64,000 nucleotides of DNA from Rhodopseudomonas sp. P2A-2r (GTDB taxonomy: Bacteria > Pseudomonadota > Alphaproteobacteria > Rhizobiales > Xanthobacteraceae): NCBI RefSeq assembly GCF_026015985.1, contig NZ_CP110389.1, positions 4,744,001 to 4,808,000 of the forward strand, written 5' to 3'. Of the stretch, positions 35,818 to 44,873 are shown one piece after another. Made by a program: the position numbers and the translations under genes. The notes under the pieces were generated by a model that had not been told where the DNA came from, did not search any database, and saw nothing but the letters and a program-made list of their open reading frames with translations. Within the stretch, counting starts at the first letter, position 1. Every line of letters starts with the position of its first letter.

Positions 35818-38607
35818 GTGCGCTTGTTGAAGCAGGGACTGAGCCTATCGACGCGACTGACGATCGCAATCGTCGCGCTGGTGCTTGCCACGGCCGGAAC
35901 GGTCGGCTTTCTGAGCTACCGCAACATTGCCGCTATCGCGGTTCCCCGCGCATTGGTGCGCCTGGATGCCAACGCCCGCGCCCTCGCCGTCGATCTGTCC
36001 AATCTCGTTGCAAATGCCCGCGCCGACCTCAAGGGGTTTCGCCACATCATCGGCCTCGACGAGGTGATCGCCCTCAGTCGCGATCCCGCAGCCGGGCAGA
36101 CCGGCCTCTCTCTCGCCCAATGGCGTGGCCGCATCGCGCAACGACTTGCTGCCGAACTCGACGCCAAGCAGCAATACCTGGCGTTCCGCATCATCGGACT
36201 CGCCGATGGCGGGCGCGAACTGGTGCGGGCGCAACGACCGACTGCGGGTGGCGCGGCCCGTATCGTCCCGGACGCCGAACTGGAGCAAAAGGCGGATCGA
36301 CCTTATTTCGCGCGGACCATGGCGGCACGCGACGGCGAGGTCGTGGTATCGGCGGTCGAGCTGAACCAGGAAAACGACACGATCGAAATACCCCGTGCGC
36401 CCGTAGTCAGGGTGTCAACGCCGATTTTCGGACCTGACGGTGCGCGGTTCGGCATGCTCATCATCAACGTCGATATGCGGTCTGCTTTCAAGCGGCTCGA
36501 CGAAGAGACCAGCCTGGATGCCGCCACCTATGTCGTGAACGAGCGCGGCGACTATCTGTCCCATCCCGACAACAGCCGCGAATTCGGTTTCGCGTTCGGC
36601 AAATCCTATCGGATCCAGGACGACTATCCCGGGCTGGCGCGCGCAGTCGCGACCGGCGAACAACAGCCGGATCTCTTCGAGAGCCGCGAGGGAAAGCGCT
36701 TCGGGGTGGCATTCGTGTCGGTCCGCCTCGCCGACGGTCCGCGCGTCTCGGTAGCTGAAGCGATTCCGGAGGACAAGATTGTCGGCGCGGCGCTCACCGC
36801 GCTACGCGACTCCAGCCTGATCGGCGGGGCGATCGCCGTCCTCGGCGCCGTACTGCTGGCGGTGGCATTCGCACGCAGCCTGGTCCGGCCCCTGAGCCAG
36901 ATGACCACCGCGGTGGCGGGGTTCTCGCAGGGTGCACCACTTCTGGTTCCGCTGGAGGCCAAAGGCGAGATCGGGATACTCGCACGCGCATTCGAGAAAA
37001 TGGCGCGCGAGGTCCGCGAGCGGACCTCAGCCATGCAACACGACAGGGAAGTGTTCGAAAGCATCATGGCGACCATGGCCGAGGCCGTTCTGCTCGTCGA
37101 TATGGACGGGACGGTGGTCTACGAGAACACTGCGGCAACCGCCATTCTCACATCGCCCATCCCCGGCGAACGCCCGTCCTGGACCGCCGCCTTCGAGGCA
37201 TTCTATCCCGACGGGATGACACCGCTTCCGCCGGAGCAATGGCCAAGCCGACGCAGCCTGCGCGGCGAAACCGTCGATGGATTCGAGGTCTGCTTTCGCC
37301 CGCACGGCGTCGACAAGCTCAAACATCTGTTATGTGGCGCGCGTCCCATTCGCAATGCCGCCGGCAAACAGACCGGCTCGGTGGTCGTGTTCCGCGACGT
37401 CACCGAAGCCAAGGAGACCGAGCGACAACTGCACCAGTCGCAGAAGCTCGATGCGATCGGCCAACTGACCGGCGGCATCGCGCATGATTTCAACAATATG
37501 CTCACGGTGATCACCGGATCATCGGAAATCCTGCTGGAAGAATTGACCGACAGGCCGACCCTGCTGACGATCGCCGGCATGATCGTGGAGGCCGCCGACC
37601 GCGGCGCTGAGCTGACCAAGCATCTGCTTGCCTTCGCGCGCAAGCAGCCGCTGCAGCCACGCAATATCGACGTCAACACGATGGTCCTCGATACCGTGAA
37701 ACTGCTGCGGCCGTCGCTCGGCGAGCAGATCGAGATTGAAACGACGCTGGAGCAGGACGCCCAGCCGGCTCTTATCGATCCGTCGCAGCTCTCCGCCGCC
37801 CTGCTCAATCTTGCGGTCAACGCACGCGACGCGATGCCGAACGGCGGCAAGCTGCTGCTCGAGACCGGCAATGTCGTGCTCGACGACTCCTATGCCCAGA
37901 ATAACGTTGAGGTGGTCCCCGGCCCCTACGTCATGATCGCCGTCAGCGATACCGGCGTCGGCATTCCGGCCAGCCTGCGCGACAAGGTGTTCGAGCCGTT
38001 TTTCACCACCAAGGAGGTCGGCCGCGGAACCGGGCTGGGCCTGAGCATGGTGTATGGTTTCGTCAAGCAATCCAATGGACACATCAAGATCTACAGCGAG
38101 GAGGGCTACGGCACCACCATCAAGCTATACCTGCCCTGTGCCAGTACGGAGTCGCAGGCGGCCGAAATCGCCGCGCCCATCGAAGGCGGCAGCGAGACCA
38201 TCCTGGTGGTGGAGGACGATCCGCTGGTCAGCGGCTTCGTCGTCACGCAACTGCACAGCCTTGGCTACAGAACGCTGATGGCGTCCAGCGGCACCGCGGC
38301 GCTTGCGCAGGTCGATGGCGGCGCCGCTTTCGATCTGCTGTTCACCGACGTGATCATGCCGGGCGGCATGAACGGCCGCCAGCTCGCCGATGCCGTGACG
38401 CAGCGCCGGCCGCACATGAAGGTTCTCTACACATCCGGCTATACCGAGAACGCCATCGTGCATCACGGCCGTCTCGATGCCGACGTGCTGCTGTTGCCGA
38501 AGCCCTATCGCAAGTCCGAACTGGCGCGCATGGTGCGGCTTGCGCTGACGCCCGCTCCCGCCGCTGCATCAGGCGAAGCCGCGAACGCGCGTGGCCAGGC
38601 CGGTTAG
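35818..38607 (+). CDS. Hybrid sensor histidine kinase with C-terminal receiver domain
   Basis: About 929 aa. The start is probably GTG at 35818 (AGGAG 6 bases upstream); TTG at 35824 is an alternative. Order: TM1 (about 12-32), a large periplasmic cache-like sensor (about 35-325), TM2 (about 332-352), HAMP (SLVRPLSQMTTAVAGFSQG), PAS (about 410-530), HisKA with phospho-acceptor His556 (LTGGIAHDFNNMLTVITG), HATPase with N box NLAVNARDAMPNGGK, G1 SDTGVGIP and F/G2 FEPFFTTKEVGRGTGLGLSM, then a receiver domain (about 790-915) with Asp844 (LLFTDVIMPGG) and Lys (LLPKPYR). It resembles soluble-substrate or amino-acid chemoreceptive hybrid kinases. No response-regulator gene is adjacent, and the signal is unknown. 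Confidence 0.9.
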   Translation: MRLLKQGLSLSTRLTIAIVALVLATAGTVGFLSYRNIAAIAVPRALVRLDANARALAVDLSNLVANARADLKGFRHIIGLDEVIALSRDPAAGQTGLSLAQWRGRIAQRLAAELDAKQQYLAFRIIGLADGGRELVRAQRPTAGGAARIVPDAELEQKADRPYFARTMAARDGEVVVSAVELNQENDTIEIPRAPVVRVSTPIFGPDGARFGMLIINVDMRSAFKRLDEETSLDAATYVVNERGDYLSHPDNSREFGFAFGKSYRIQDDYPGLARAVATGEQQPDLFESREGKRFGVAFVSVRLADGPRVSVAEAIPEDKIVGAALTALRDSSLIGGAIAVLGAVLLAVAFARSLVRPLSQMTTAVAGFSQGAPLLVPLEAKGEIGILARAFEKMAREVRERTSAMQHDREVFESIMATMAEAVLLVDMDGTVVYENTAATAILTSPIPGERPSWTAAFEAFYPDGMTPLPPEQWPSRRSLRGETVDGFEVCFRPHGVDKLKHLLCGARPIRNAAGKQTGSVVVFRDVTEAKETERQLHQSQKLDAIGQLTGGIAHDFNNMLTVITGSSEILLEELTDRPTLLTIAGMIVEAADRGAELTKHLLAFARKQPLQPRNIDVNTMVLDTVKLLRPSLGEQIEIETTLEQDAQPALIDPSQLSAALLNLAVNARDAMPNGGKLLLETGNVVLDDSYAQNNVEVVPGPYVMIAVSDTGVGIPASLRDKVFEPFFTTKEVGRGTGLGLSMVYGFVKQSNGHIKIYSEEGYGTTIKLYLPCASTESQAAEIAAPIEGGSETILVVEDDPLVSGFVVTQLHSLGYRTLMASSGTAALAQVDGGAAFDLLFTDVIMPGGMNGRQLADAVTQRRPHMKVLYTSGYTENAIVHHGRLDADVLLLPKPYRKSELARMVRLALTPAPAAASGEAANARGQAG

Positions 38608-38618
38608 CCCGCCCTGTC

Positions 38619-39542
38619 TCACACCTTGGGCTTGAACGCGGCGAGAATACGATCGGCCTCCATGCGCCAGTCAGTGCTGCGCGCGAATTCCGGCGTGCCT
38701 CTTGTGCCGAACAGACCGTCGTCGGCGAGGTCGGCGACCCAGCCCTGGCGCTCGGCGGTGCCCTCGGCGGACCACGGCGTCAAACCGATCTCGCGTACCG
38801 TCTCGGCCACCTCGCGGACTTCCTCGCTGCGGCGACGACCGTGCTCGATCACCCGCTGGAAGAAATAGGCACCCTGCTTTTCCCAGTCGATGCTCGGAAA
38901 CGTCTCGGTGAGCGATGCGAGCAGCGCATCCTCGACGCCGTAGGCGCGCGCCGTGGTGAAGCTCTCGATCACCATGGCCTCCATGCCCTTGATCATGATG
39001 CTGCGGCACATCTTGGTGGCCGAGGCGATGCCGAGCCGGTCGCTGGAGACCTTGGCGTCGAAGCCGATCTCATTCAGCAATGGCGCCAGTTCGCGCGCGG
39101 CGGGGCCGCCGAGCAGCAGCGGCACCCTGAGGCGATAGGGCGGCACCGAGGTCATCACCGCGCCCTCGACATAGCGTCCGCCGCCGCCGTCGATCAGCGC
39201 CGCCGCGCGCTGCTTGGCGCCGGGCGAGGCGGAGTTGAAGTCGAGGAACCAGGCCTGCGGCTGCAGGCCCGGCACGCAGGCTTGCGCCGCCGGCACGGTC
39301 TGGCTCGCCGTCACCGCGGAGATGATGAAGTCCGCGTTTGCCGCGAGATCGGCGTGCGACGATGCAAGCACAACGCCATGCATCGCCGCGTGGTCCTGCA
39401 AGGCGGCGGCCTGCGAGCCGCCGAGCTTGGTGTCGTAGGCGCTGACGCGCAGGTCCTGCTTGCGCAGGTCCTCGGCAAGAATGCGCCCGACTTCGCCATA
39501 GCCGACGACGCCGATGCGCCACTGGTTCGAGGCGTTGGACAT
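38619..39542 (-). CDS. NAD(P)-dependent oxidoreductase, beta-hydroxyacid dehydrogenase type with DUF1932 domain
   Basis: A 307-aa protein with an N-terminal Rossmann fold (IGVVGYGEVGRILAEDLRKQ) and a C-terminal all-helical DUF1932-type domain (ATKMCRSIMIKGMEAMVIES, LAGLTET-like region). It belongs to the 6-phosphogluconate/3-hydroxyisobutyrate dehydrogenase superfamily; the catalytic Lys is expected in SATKMCRS. ATG at 39542 lies 5 bases after the Bug-family gene, implying co-transcription and action on the compound bound by that protein. Convergent with the histidine kinase gene, 11 bases apart. Confidence 0.85.
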   Translation of the reverse strand: MSNASNQWRIGVVGYGEVGRILAEDLRKQDLRVSAYDTKLGGSQAAALQDHAAMHGVVLASSHADLAANADFIISAVTASQTVPAAQACVPGLQPQAWFLDFNSASPGAKQRAAALIDGGGGRYVEGAVMTSVPPYRLRVPLLLGGPAARELAPLLNEIGFDAKVSSDRLGIASATKMCRSIMIKGMEAMVIESFTTARAYGVEDALLASLTETFPSIDWEKQGAYFFQRVIEHGRRRSEEVREVAETVREIGLTPWSAEGTAERQGWVADLADDGLFGTRGTPEFARSTDWRMEADRILAAFKPKV

Positions 39543-39547
39543 GACGC

Positions 39548-40528
39548 TTACTGCACCTTGATGTTGGCCTGCTTCAGGATCGGTCCCCACTTGTCGGCTT
39601 CGGCATGCATGAAGGCGTCGAATTCCTTGGGCGAACTGTCGGCCGGCGTGGCGCCGATCTTCTTCAGCGCTTCCAGCACAGCCGGATCCTTCAAGGCCGT
39701 CGCGATGTCGGCGTGAATCCTGGCCACCAGTTCCGGCGGCATGTTGGCGGGTCCGAGAAAGCCCCACCACACCGCGGTGTCGTAACCGGCCACGCCGGAC
39801 TCCGCCACAGTGGGCACGTTGGGCAGCATCGGAGACCGCGTCGCGGTGGTCACCGCAATGGCGCGAACTGCGCCGCCGTCAAGCTGCCCCATGATCTCCG
39901 GCAAGGGATTGATGCTGATGGGAATGTCGCCGGCCATCACCGCGGTCAGCGCCGGCGCACCGCCCTTGTAGGGGATCGAGACGATCTTGACGCCGGCCAT
40001 GTAGTTCAGCAATTCGCCGGCCAGATGCGCCGAGGTGCCGTTGCCGGACATGCCGTAGGACAGCGCGTCCGGTTTTGCTTTCGCCTGCGCCAGCAATTCC
40101 CCGAGGTTCTTGGCCGGGTTGTCCTTGGCCACCACGATGGCCAAGGGCGAATAGGCGACTTCGCTGATCGCGGTAAAATCCTTGAAGGTGTCGTAGGGCA
40201 GTTTCGGATAGAAGAACTGGTTCAGCGGATGACCTGACGCGACCAGGATGAGCGTGTAGCCATCGGGCTTGGCCTGGGCCAGTGCCTGCGAGGCGATGGT
40301 GCCGCCGGCGCCGGGCCGGTTCTCGATCACGGGCTGCTGGCCCCAGGTCTTCGACAGCGACTGGCCGACCGTGCGCGCCAGCACATCGACGGCGCCCCCG
40401 GCCGCATAGGGCACGAAGATCGTCACCGGCTTGGCCGGCCAGTTGTCGGCCGCCAGCGCGAGCTGGCTGCCATGTCCAAACAGGCCAAGCGCGAGCGCAC
40501 AGCCGATGAATATTTTGCGGGTCAACAT
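39548..40528 (-). CDS. Bug/TctC-family periplasmic solute-binding protein
   Basis: A 326-aa protein with a Sec leader (MLTRKIFIGCALALGLFGHG, cleavage near ALAADNW) and Bug signatures PVTIFVPYAAGGAVDVLART, VIENRPGAGGTIASQAL, SYGMSGNGTSAHLAGELLN and IPYKGGAPALTAVMAGDI. These bind carboxylates (nicotinate, citrate, aromatic or amino acids) and either feed TctAB transporters or act as sensors. No tctA or tctB is adjacent, which is common for Bug orphans. ATG at 40528 has GAGGA 8 bases upstream. The dehydrogenase gene follows in the same operon. Confidence 0.93.
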   Translation of the reverse strand: MLTRKIFIGCALALGLFGHGSQLALAADNWPAKPVTIFVPYAAGGAVDVLARTVGQSLSKTWGQQPVIENRPGAGGTIASQALAQAKPDGYTLILVASGHPLNQFFYPKLPYDTFKDFTAISEVAYSPLAIVVAKDNPAKNLGELLAQAKAKPDALSYGMSGNGTSAHLAGELLNYMAGVKIVSIPYKGGAPALTAVMAGDIPISINPLPEIMGQLDGGAVRAIAVTTATRSPMLPNVPTVAESGVAGYDTAVWWGFLGPANMPPELVARIHADIATALKDPAVLEALKKIGATPADSSPKEFDAFMHAEADKWGPILKQANIKVQ

Positions 40529-40567
40529 GTCTTGGTCCTCAGTACCTGATGGCGCATTGCGCCACTT

Positions 40568-40669
40568 CTAGAGCATTTTCGGATTGAAACCACCCACCGT
40601 CCTCATGGTGAGGAATCCTTGTAGTGAACGCGGATCAATTAAAACCAATTCAAAATAAAAATGCTCTAG
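40568..40669. repeat. Small MITE-like element with 12-bp terminal inverted repeats
   Basis: CTAGAGCATTTT (40568-40579) is perfectly repeated in inverse orientation as AAAATGCTCTAG (40658-40669), enclosing 78 bases that include a fragment of family B (CCTCATGGTGAGGA). It is AT-rich relative to the surroundings. It lies in the 167-bp gap between the acyl-CoA synthetase stop and the Bug protein start. No transposase is present; any mobility would be in trans. Confidence 0.75.
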
Positions 40670-40695
40670 CCTGACAGATCCGCGGCGTCTGCCCC

Positions 40696-42234
40696 CTAGA
40701 TGGTCCGCCCGGCCCGCGCCCAATAGGGATCGCGCAGGCGGCGCTTGAAGATCTTGCCGGAATCCTCGCGGGGCAGGTTCGACTGGATCTCCATCTGGCG
40801 GGGCACCTTGTAGTCCGCCAGTTGCCGCCTGAGGTCGCTGCGCACCGAAGCGAGGTCGAGTACGACGCCCGGCTGCGGCTCGATCACCGCCATCAGCGCC
40901 TCGCCGAATTCCTCGTCGGGAATGCCGAACACGGCGCAGTCGTGCACGCCGGGCAGAGCATGCAAGGCCGCTTCGATTTCGGCGGGATAGATATTGACGC
41001 CGCCGGAGATCACCATGTCGCGCTTGCGGTCGCAGATGAAGACGTAGCCGTCTTCGTCGATGTAACCGACGTCGCCCGAGGTGATGAAACCCTCGCGGTC
41101 GATCTCGGCGCGCTTCTCAGGCTTGTTGTGATAGGTGAAATCCGGATTGCCTGGGATCCGCGAATAGATTTCGCCGATCTCGCCTTGCGGCAGGATCTGC
41201 CCGTCATCGCCGAGGAACCGCAATTCGGCGCCGGGGGCGATCTTGCCCACAGTGCCCGGCTTCTTCAACGCATCTTCGGAATTGGCGAAGGTGACCGCGC
41301 CGGATTCGGTGGAGCCGTAGAATTCGAAGATCACCGGTCCCCACCAGTCGATCATCGCCTTCTTAACGTCGGGCGGGCACGGCGCCGCGGCATGGATGAC
41401 ATGGCGCAGCGACGACACATCGTATCTGGCACGCACGTCCGCCGGCAGTTTCATCAGCCGAATGAACATGGTCGGCACCATGAAGATGGTATCGATCTTT
41501 TCATCCTGCACGATGCGCAGGAACTCCTCCGGCTCGAAGCGCGGCATCATCACCAGCCCGCCGCCGAGACGGCCGGCGCGCAAAGCAAAAGCATTGGGTG
41601 CGGAATGATATAGTGGCCCGGGCAACAGGGCCCGCGCGCCTTCCTTGAGGCCATAGACCCGCGCCCGCATCTGATCCGCCGACGCAGCCTGCGCCGGCGT
41701 CGGGGCAAAGCGACGCACGCCCTTAGGATGCCCGGTGGTACCCGACGTATAGATCATGTTGTGGGGTTGCGGCACGACAGGGCCGTCATAGGGCGCCTGC
41801 TCCGCCAGCCACGCTTCCAGATCGATGGCGCCGGCCGGCGTTGCGACATGCGCCGGATCGATCTTGTAGTTCGCCAGGATCTCCGGCGGCGGCGGCACGC
41901 TGAGGGTTACGGTGCCGGCCGGAATGGAATCGCGCAGCTGATGCAGCATGTCGGCATGGGCGATCAGGATGTTCGATCCGGAATCGGCGATCACATAGGT
42001 GATCTCCTCCGGCTTGAAGTGCCAGTTCACCGGCACGCCATAGGCGCCCAGCCGGGCCACCGCATAGGCGGCTTCGATGAACGCAATGTCGTTGCGCATC
42101 AGGATGCTGACGCTGTCGCCCTGCTTGACACCGAGACGCTGCAACCCGCCGGCCATGCGGCCGGCGCGCTCGGTGACGTCGGCGAAGCTGCGGCGGCGCT
42201 CGCCGCTGATGATGCCGTGGAATAAGGACGCCAT
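40696..42234 (-). CDS. Acyl-CoA synthetase (AMP-forming)
   Basis: A 512-aa ANL-superfamily ligase. AMP-binding motif YTSGTTGHPKGVRR, A5 motif FYGSTESGAVTF, A7 TSGDVGYIDEDGYVFICDR, hinge Asp/Arg region RKRDMVISGGVNIYPAEIE and C-terminal catalytic Lys in LPREDSGKIFKRRLR. It activates a carboxylic acid to its CoA thioester. ATG at 42234 (MASLFHGIIS) lies 7 bases downstream of the enoyl-CoA hydratase stop, forming a two-gene operon. The acid is not determinable, but medium-chain or branched acids are typical of this bile-acid/carnitine-CoA-ligase-like group. Confidence 0.9.
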   Translation of the reverse strand: MASLFHGIISGERRRSFADVTERAGRMAGGLQRLGVKQGDSVSILMRNDIAFIEAAYAVARLGAYGVPVNWHFKPEEITYVIADSGSNILIAHADMLHQLRDSIPAGTVTLSVPPPPEILANYKIDPAHVATPAGAIDLEAWLAEQAPYDGPVVPQPHNMIYTSGTTGHPKGVRRFAPTPAQAASADQMRARVYGLKEGARALLPGPLYHSAPNAFALRAGRLGGGLVMMPRFEPEEFLRIVQDEKIDTIFMVPTMFIRLMKLPADVRARYDVSSLRHVIHAAAPCPPDVKKAMIDWWGPVIFEFYGSTESGAVTFANSEDALKKPGTVGKIAPGAELRFLGDDGQILPQGEIGEIYSRIPGNPDFTYHNKPEKRAEIDREGFITSGDVGYIDEDGYVFICDRKRDMVISGGVNIYPAEIEAALHALPGVHDCAVFGIPDEEFGEALMAVIEPQPGVVLDLASVRSDLRRQLADYKVPRQMEIQSNLPREDSGKIFKRRLRDPYWARAGRTI

Positions 42235-42241
42235 GATGCGT

Positions 42242-43059
42242 TCAGTCCACGAACCGCGGCGCGCGCTTTTCCATATTGGCGCGCACCGCCTCAAGCTGGT
42301 TCGGCTGGCCCATCAGCTTCATCTGCTCGACGGATTCGGCGAGCAAGGCCGGGCCTGGATCGACCGACAGCTTGTTGAGCATGCGCTTGGCGGCGCGGAT
42401 CGCGTCCGGGCTTTTGTTGGCGATCTCCCGCGCCAGCGACAGCGCCTCGGCGCGCGGGTCGTCGCAGATCCGGGTGGCGAGGCCGTAGCTCAGCGCCTCC
42501 TGCGCCGAGAAGATGCGACCGGTGTAAGTGAGCTCGCGCAAAATATCGTCGCGGACCAGGGAGGCCAGGATCGGCGTCCCCGCCATGTCCGGCACCAGCC
42601 CCCATTTGATTTCCATGATCGACATGCGCGCGTCCGGCGTCAGGAAACGCATGTCGGCACCGAGCGCGAGCTGAAAACCGCCGCCGAAGGCGACGCCCTG
42701 GATCGCGGCGATCACCGGCACCGGCAACTGCCGCCAGCCCCACACGGCCTGCTGGGAATGATTGGCGAGGCCATGGGTGCGCGCCGCAAGGTCGCGCTTC
42801 TGGCCGCCGCCGAGCCCTTCACCGCCGCTGTCGTTCATGGCGGCAAATCGTCCCATGTCGAGCCCGGCGCAGAACGCCCGTCCCTCGCCGGACAGCACCA
42901 CCGCGCGGAGCCCTTTTCACGGCTCAGGCGATCCGACGTGGCCACCAGCGCCTCGAACATCGCCGCATCCAGCGCATTCATCTTGTCGGCGCGAACCAGC
43001 CTGACATCGGCGACACCGTCCGTGACGGACACCGAGACGCGATCTTGCACATCCTGCAC
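42242..43059 (-). pseudogene. Enoyl-CoA hydratase/isomerase, frameshifted
   Basis: Crotonase-family protein. The likely start is GTG at 43059 (GGAGG about 10 bases upstream; begins MQDVQDRVSV). The first part reads VADVRLVRADKMNALDAAMF to LSREKG, then the frame breaks at about 42910-42913. The next frame resumes AVVLSGEGRAFCAGLDMGRF and continues with GVAFGGGFQLALGADMRFL and the Glu-bearing MSIMEIKWGLVPDMAG to 42242. One extra base (GGCCTCCGC) restores EKGLRAVVLSG and about 272 aa, the usual length. Oxyanion-hole glycines and an active-site Glu are present, so it is probably functional. Operon with the acyl-CoA synthetase; divergent from the dienoyl-CoA-reductase-like SDR. Confidence 0.87.
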
Positions 43060-43120
43060 TGGGCGTTTCCTCCCCAAACTTGTTTTTGTTTTGCGCTTTA
43101 CAGGAAAGCGCCCACCGGTT

Positions 43121-43136
43121 TTAGTCAATCAACTAA
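43121..43136. promoter_or_regulatory. Inverted repeat TTAGT-N6-ACTAA, candidate operator
   Basis: An AT-rich inverted repeat in an otherwise GC-rich region lies between the divergent starts of the enoyl-CoA hydratase (43059) and the SDR (43174). Its position and symmetry fit a TetR- or MarR-type repressor site controlling both fatty-acid-like operons, but no regulator gene is next to it. Assignment is positional only. Confidence 0.35.
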
Positions 43137-43173
43137 TTAACCCGGCAACATTCTCTTAGAACAGGACCATCCG

Positions 43174-44045
43174 ATGTTCAATCCGCAGCTTCTCGCAGGT
43201 CGAAACATACTGGTGACCGGCGGCGGCACCGGCCTCGGCAAATCGATGGCGTCCAAATTCCTGTCGCTCGGCGCCGAGGTGCACATCTGCGGCCGCCGCA
43301 AGGAGTCTGCGACGAGACCGCCACCGAACTGATGGCCGAGTTCGGCGGCAAGGTGACCAGCCACGGCGTCGACATCCGCGATTGCGCGGCGGTGGATGCC
43401 ATGATCGAGGACATTTTCACCGATCGCCCGCTCACCGACCTCATCAACAACGCCGCCGGCAACTTCATCTCCCGCACCGAGGACCTGTCGCCGCGCGGCT
43501 TCGATGCGGTGGCCAACACCGTGATGCACGGGACGTTCTACGTCACGCATGCGGTCGGTAAACGCTGGATTGCCGCCAAGTTGCCCGGCAACGTGGTGTC
43601 GATCACCGTGACCTGGGTGCGCAACGGCAGTCCCTATGTGGTGCCCTCATCCATGAGCAAGTCGGCGATCCACGCCATGACCATGTCGCTGGCCACCGAA
43701 TGGGGCCGCTATGGCATCCGGCTCAATACAATTGCGCCTGGCGAAATTCCCACCGAGGGCATGAGCAAGCGCATCAAGCCCGGCGACGAGGCCGGCGCCC
43801 GTACCAAGGCGATGAATCCCATGGGACGCGTCGGCACCATGGAAGAGTTGCAGAACACCGCGGTGTTCCTCATCTCCGGCGGCTGCGACTGGATCAATGG
43901 CGAGACCATTGCCATGGACGGCGGCCAGGCGCTCGCCATGGGCGGCAATTTCTATCAGTTGCGCAGCTGGTCGGACGAAGACTGGACCCAGGCCCGCGAC
44001 GCCATCAAGTCGCAGAATGAAAAGGACAAGGTGGCGCGGGGGTAG
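43174..44045 (+). pseudogene. 2,4-dienoyl-CoA reductase-like SDR, frameshifted
   Basis: ATG at 43174 (MFNPQLLAGRNILVTGGGTG) carries the cofactor motif TGGGTGLGKSMA and reads HICGRRKES before losing frame at about 43305. The next frame continues TATELMAEFGGKVTSHGVD to 44045. One extra G (AAGGAGGTCTGC) gives GRRKEVCDETATEL and about 290 aa, a normal length. The region normally holding YxxxK reads VPSSMSKSAIHAM, as in human DECR1 (VPSASAKAG), so this belongs to the DECR group rather than ordinary SDRs. The family reduces 2,4-dienoyl-CoA with NADPH. Divergent from the enoyl-CoA hydratase and acyl-CoA synthetase, with shared beta-oxidation logic. Confidence 0.86.
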
Positions 44046-44097
44046 AGTCTAATTCGCGAGTTTGAATCCAGCGCTGCGCTTCAACGTGAGTAGATCG

Positions 44098-44272
44098 CAG
44101 TCCCGGGGCCGGATTCTGCTCAATGGAAGCGTGTCCCGGACGCAGCGCAATGCGCCTCCGCCAGGAGGCGTGGTGCGCTGCAGAGCCGGGACCGCCCAAA
44201 ACTCCGGCGCCCGGGACGGTCCCGGATCTGCAGAGCGGCACTTCGCGCCGCACCGCGTCCGGGACAAGATTG
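44098..44272. repeat. Palindromic repeat family E copy
   Basis: TCCCGGGGCCGG at 44101, GTGTCCCGGACGCAGCGCAA, a CCGCCAGGAGGCG hairpin, CCGGGACGGTCCCGG and CGCGTCCGGGACA. Flanking GAGTCTAATTC (44046) and CAGACTCTAG (44296) form a further outer inverted pair. It fills the 255-bp gap between the SDR and cytochrome c' genes, which converge. Confidence 0.75.
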
Positions 44273-44300
44273 AGCCGCTTCAGTCTTGATGGATCAGACT

Positions 44301-44747
44301 CTAGATCTTCACGCGGTAGGTCTCGTGGCAGCCGCCGCATTCCTTGCCGATGCCGCCGACATTGGCCTTCAGCGAGTCGAGATCCTTGATCTTGGCCTTG
44401 GCCTCGGTGACCACCTTGGCGAAGCTGGCGATCTTGGCGTCGAAGCCGGCCTTGTCTTCCCAGATCTTCGGCGAGGCGCTGTAGTCGCCCTCAGGCTTCA
44501 GGCCCTTGGTGCTTTCCGGAAACAGGGTCGGCAGCTTCTTGGCAGTGTCGTCGAGCTGGGCCAGCGCCGCGTCGACCGCGGCCTGATCGTAGGGCTTCTC
44601 GCCCTTGGCCATGGCGCTGAGCACGCCGCCGAGATTCTTGCCATTGGCCTTCATGATGTTCTGGGCTTCCTTCACGACGTCCTGCTGCGCCGCCACAGCA
44701 CCCACGCCAAGCATCAAGGCTCCCACGACAACCACAGTGCGTATCAT
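44301..44747 (-). CDS. Cytochrome c' (class II c-type cytochrome)
   Basis: A 148-aa protein with a Sec leader (MIRTVVVVGALMLGVGAVAA) and a four-helix-bundle body ending in the heme motif CGGCH (Cys137, Cys140, His141) seven residues from the C-terminus, the hallmark of class II cytochromes (c', c-556). It is periplasmic and carries electrons or binds NO/CO. ATG at 44747 has AGGGA upstream. It lies 126 bases downstream of the CoxL-like gene on the same strand, so it may accept electrons from that enzyme; this is speculation from order alone. Confidence 0.9.
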   Translation of the reverse strand: MIRTVVVVGALMLGVGAVAAQQDVVKEAQNIMKANGKNLGGVLSAMAKGEKPYDQAAVDAALAQLDDTAKKLPTLFPESTKGLKPEGDYSASPKIWEDKAGFDAKIASFAKVVTEAKAKIKDLDSLKANVGGIGKECGGCHETYRVKI

Positions 44748-44873
44748 TGGCTCATTCCCTGTTTCGTTGACTGATCAGCGCGACGAGATACGTCACTGAC
44801 CCTACGAACGCGACGCCTGTCACGCCCGAACCCATAACCCCGCTGCTGCAGGTCTATTCCAGCGGCTGCCACA

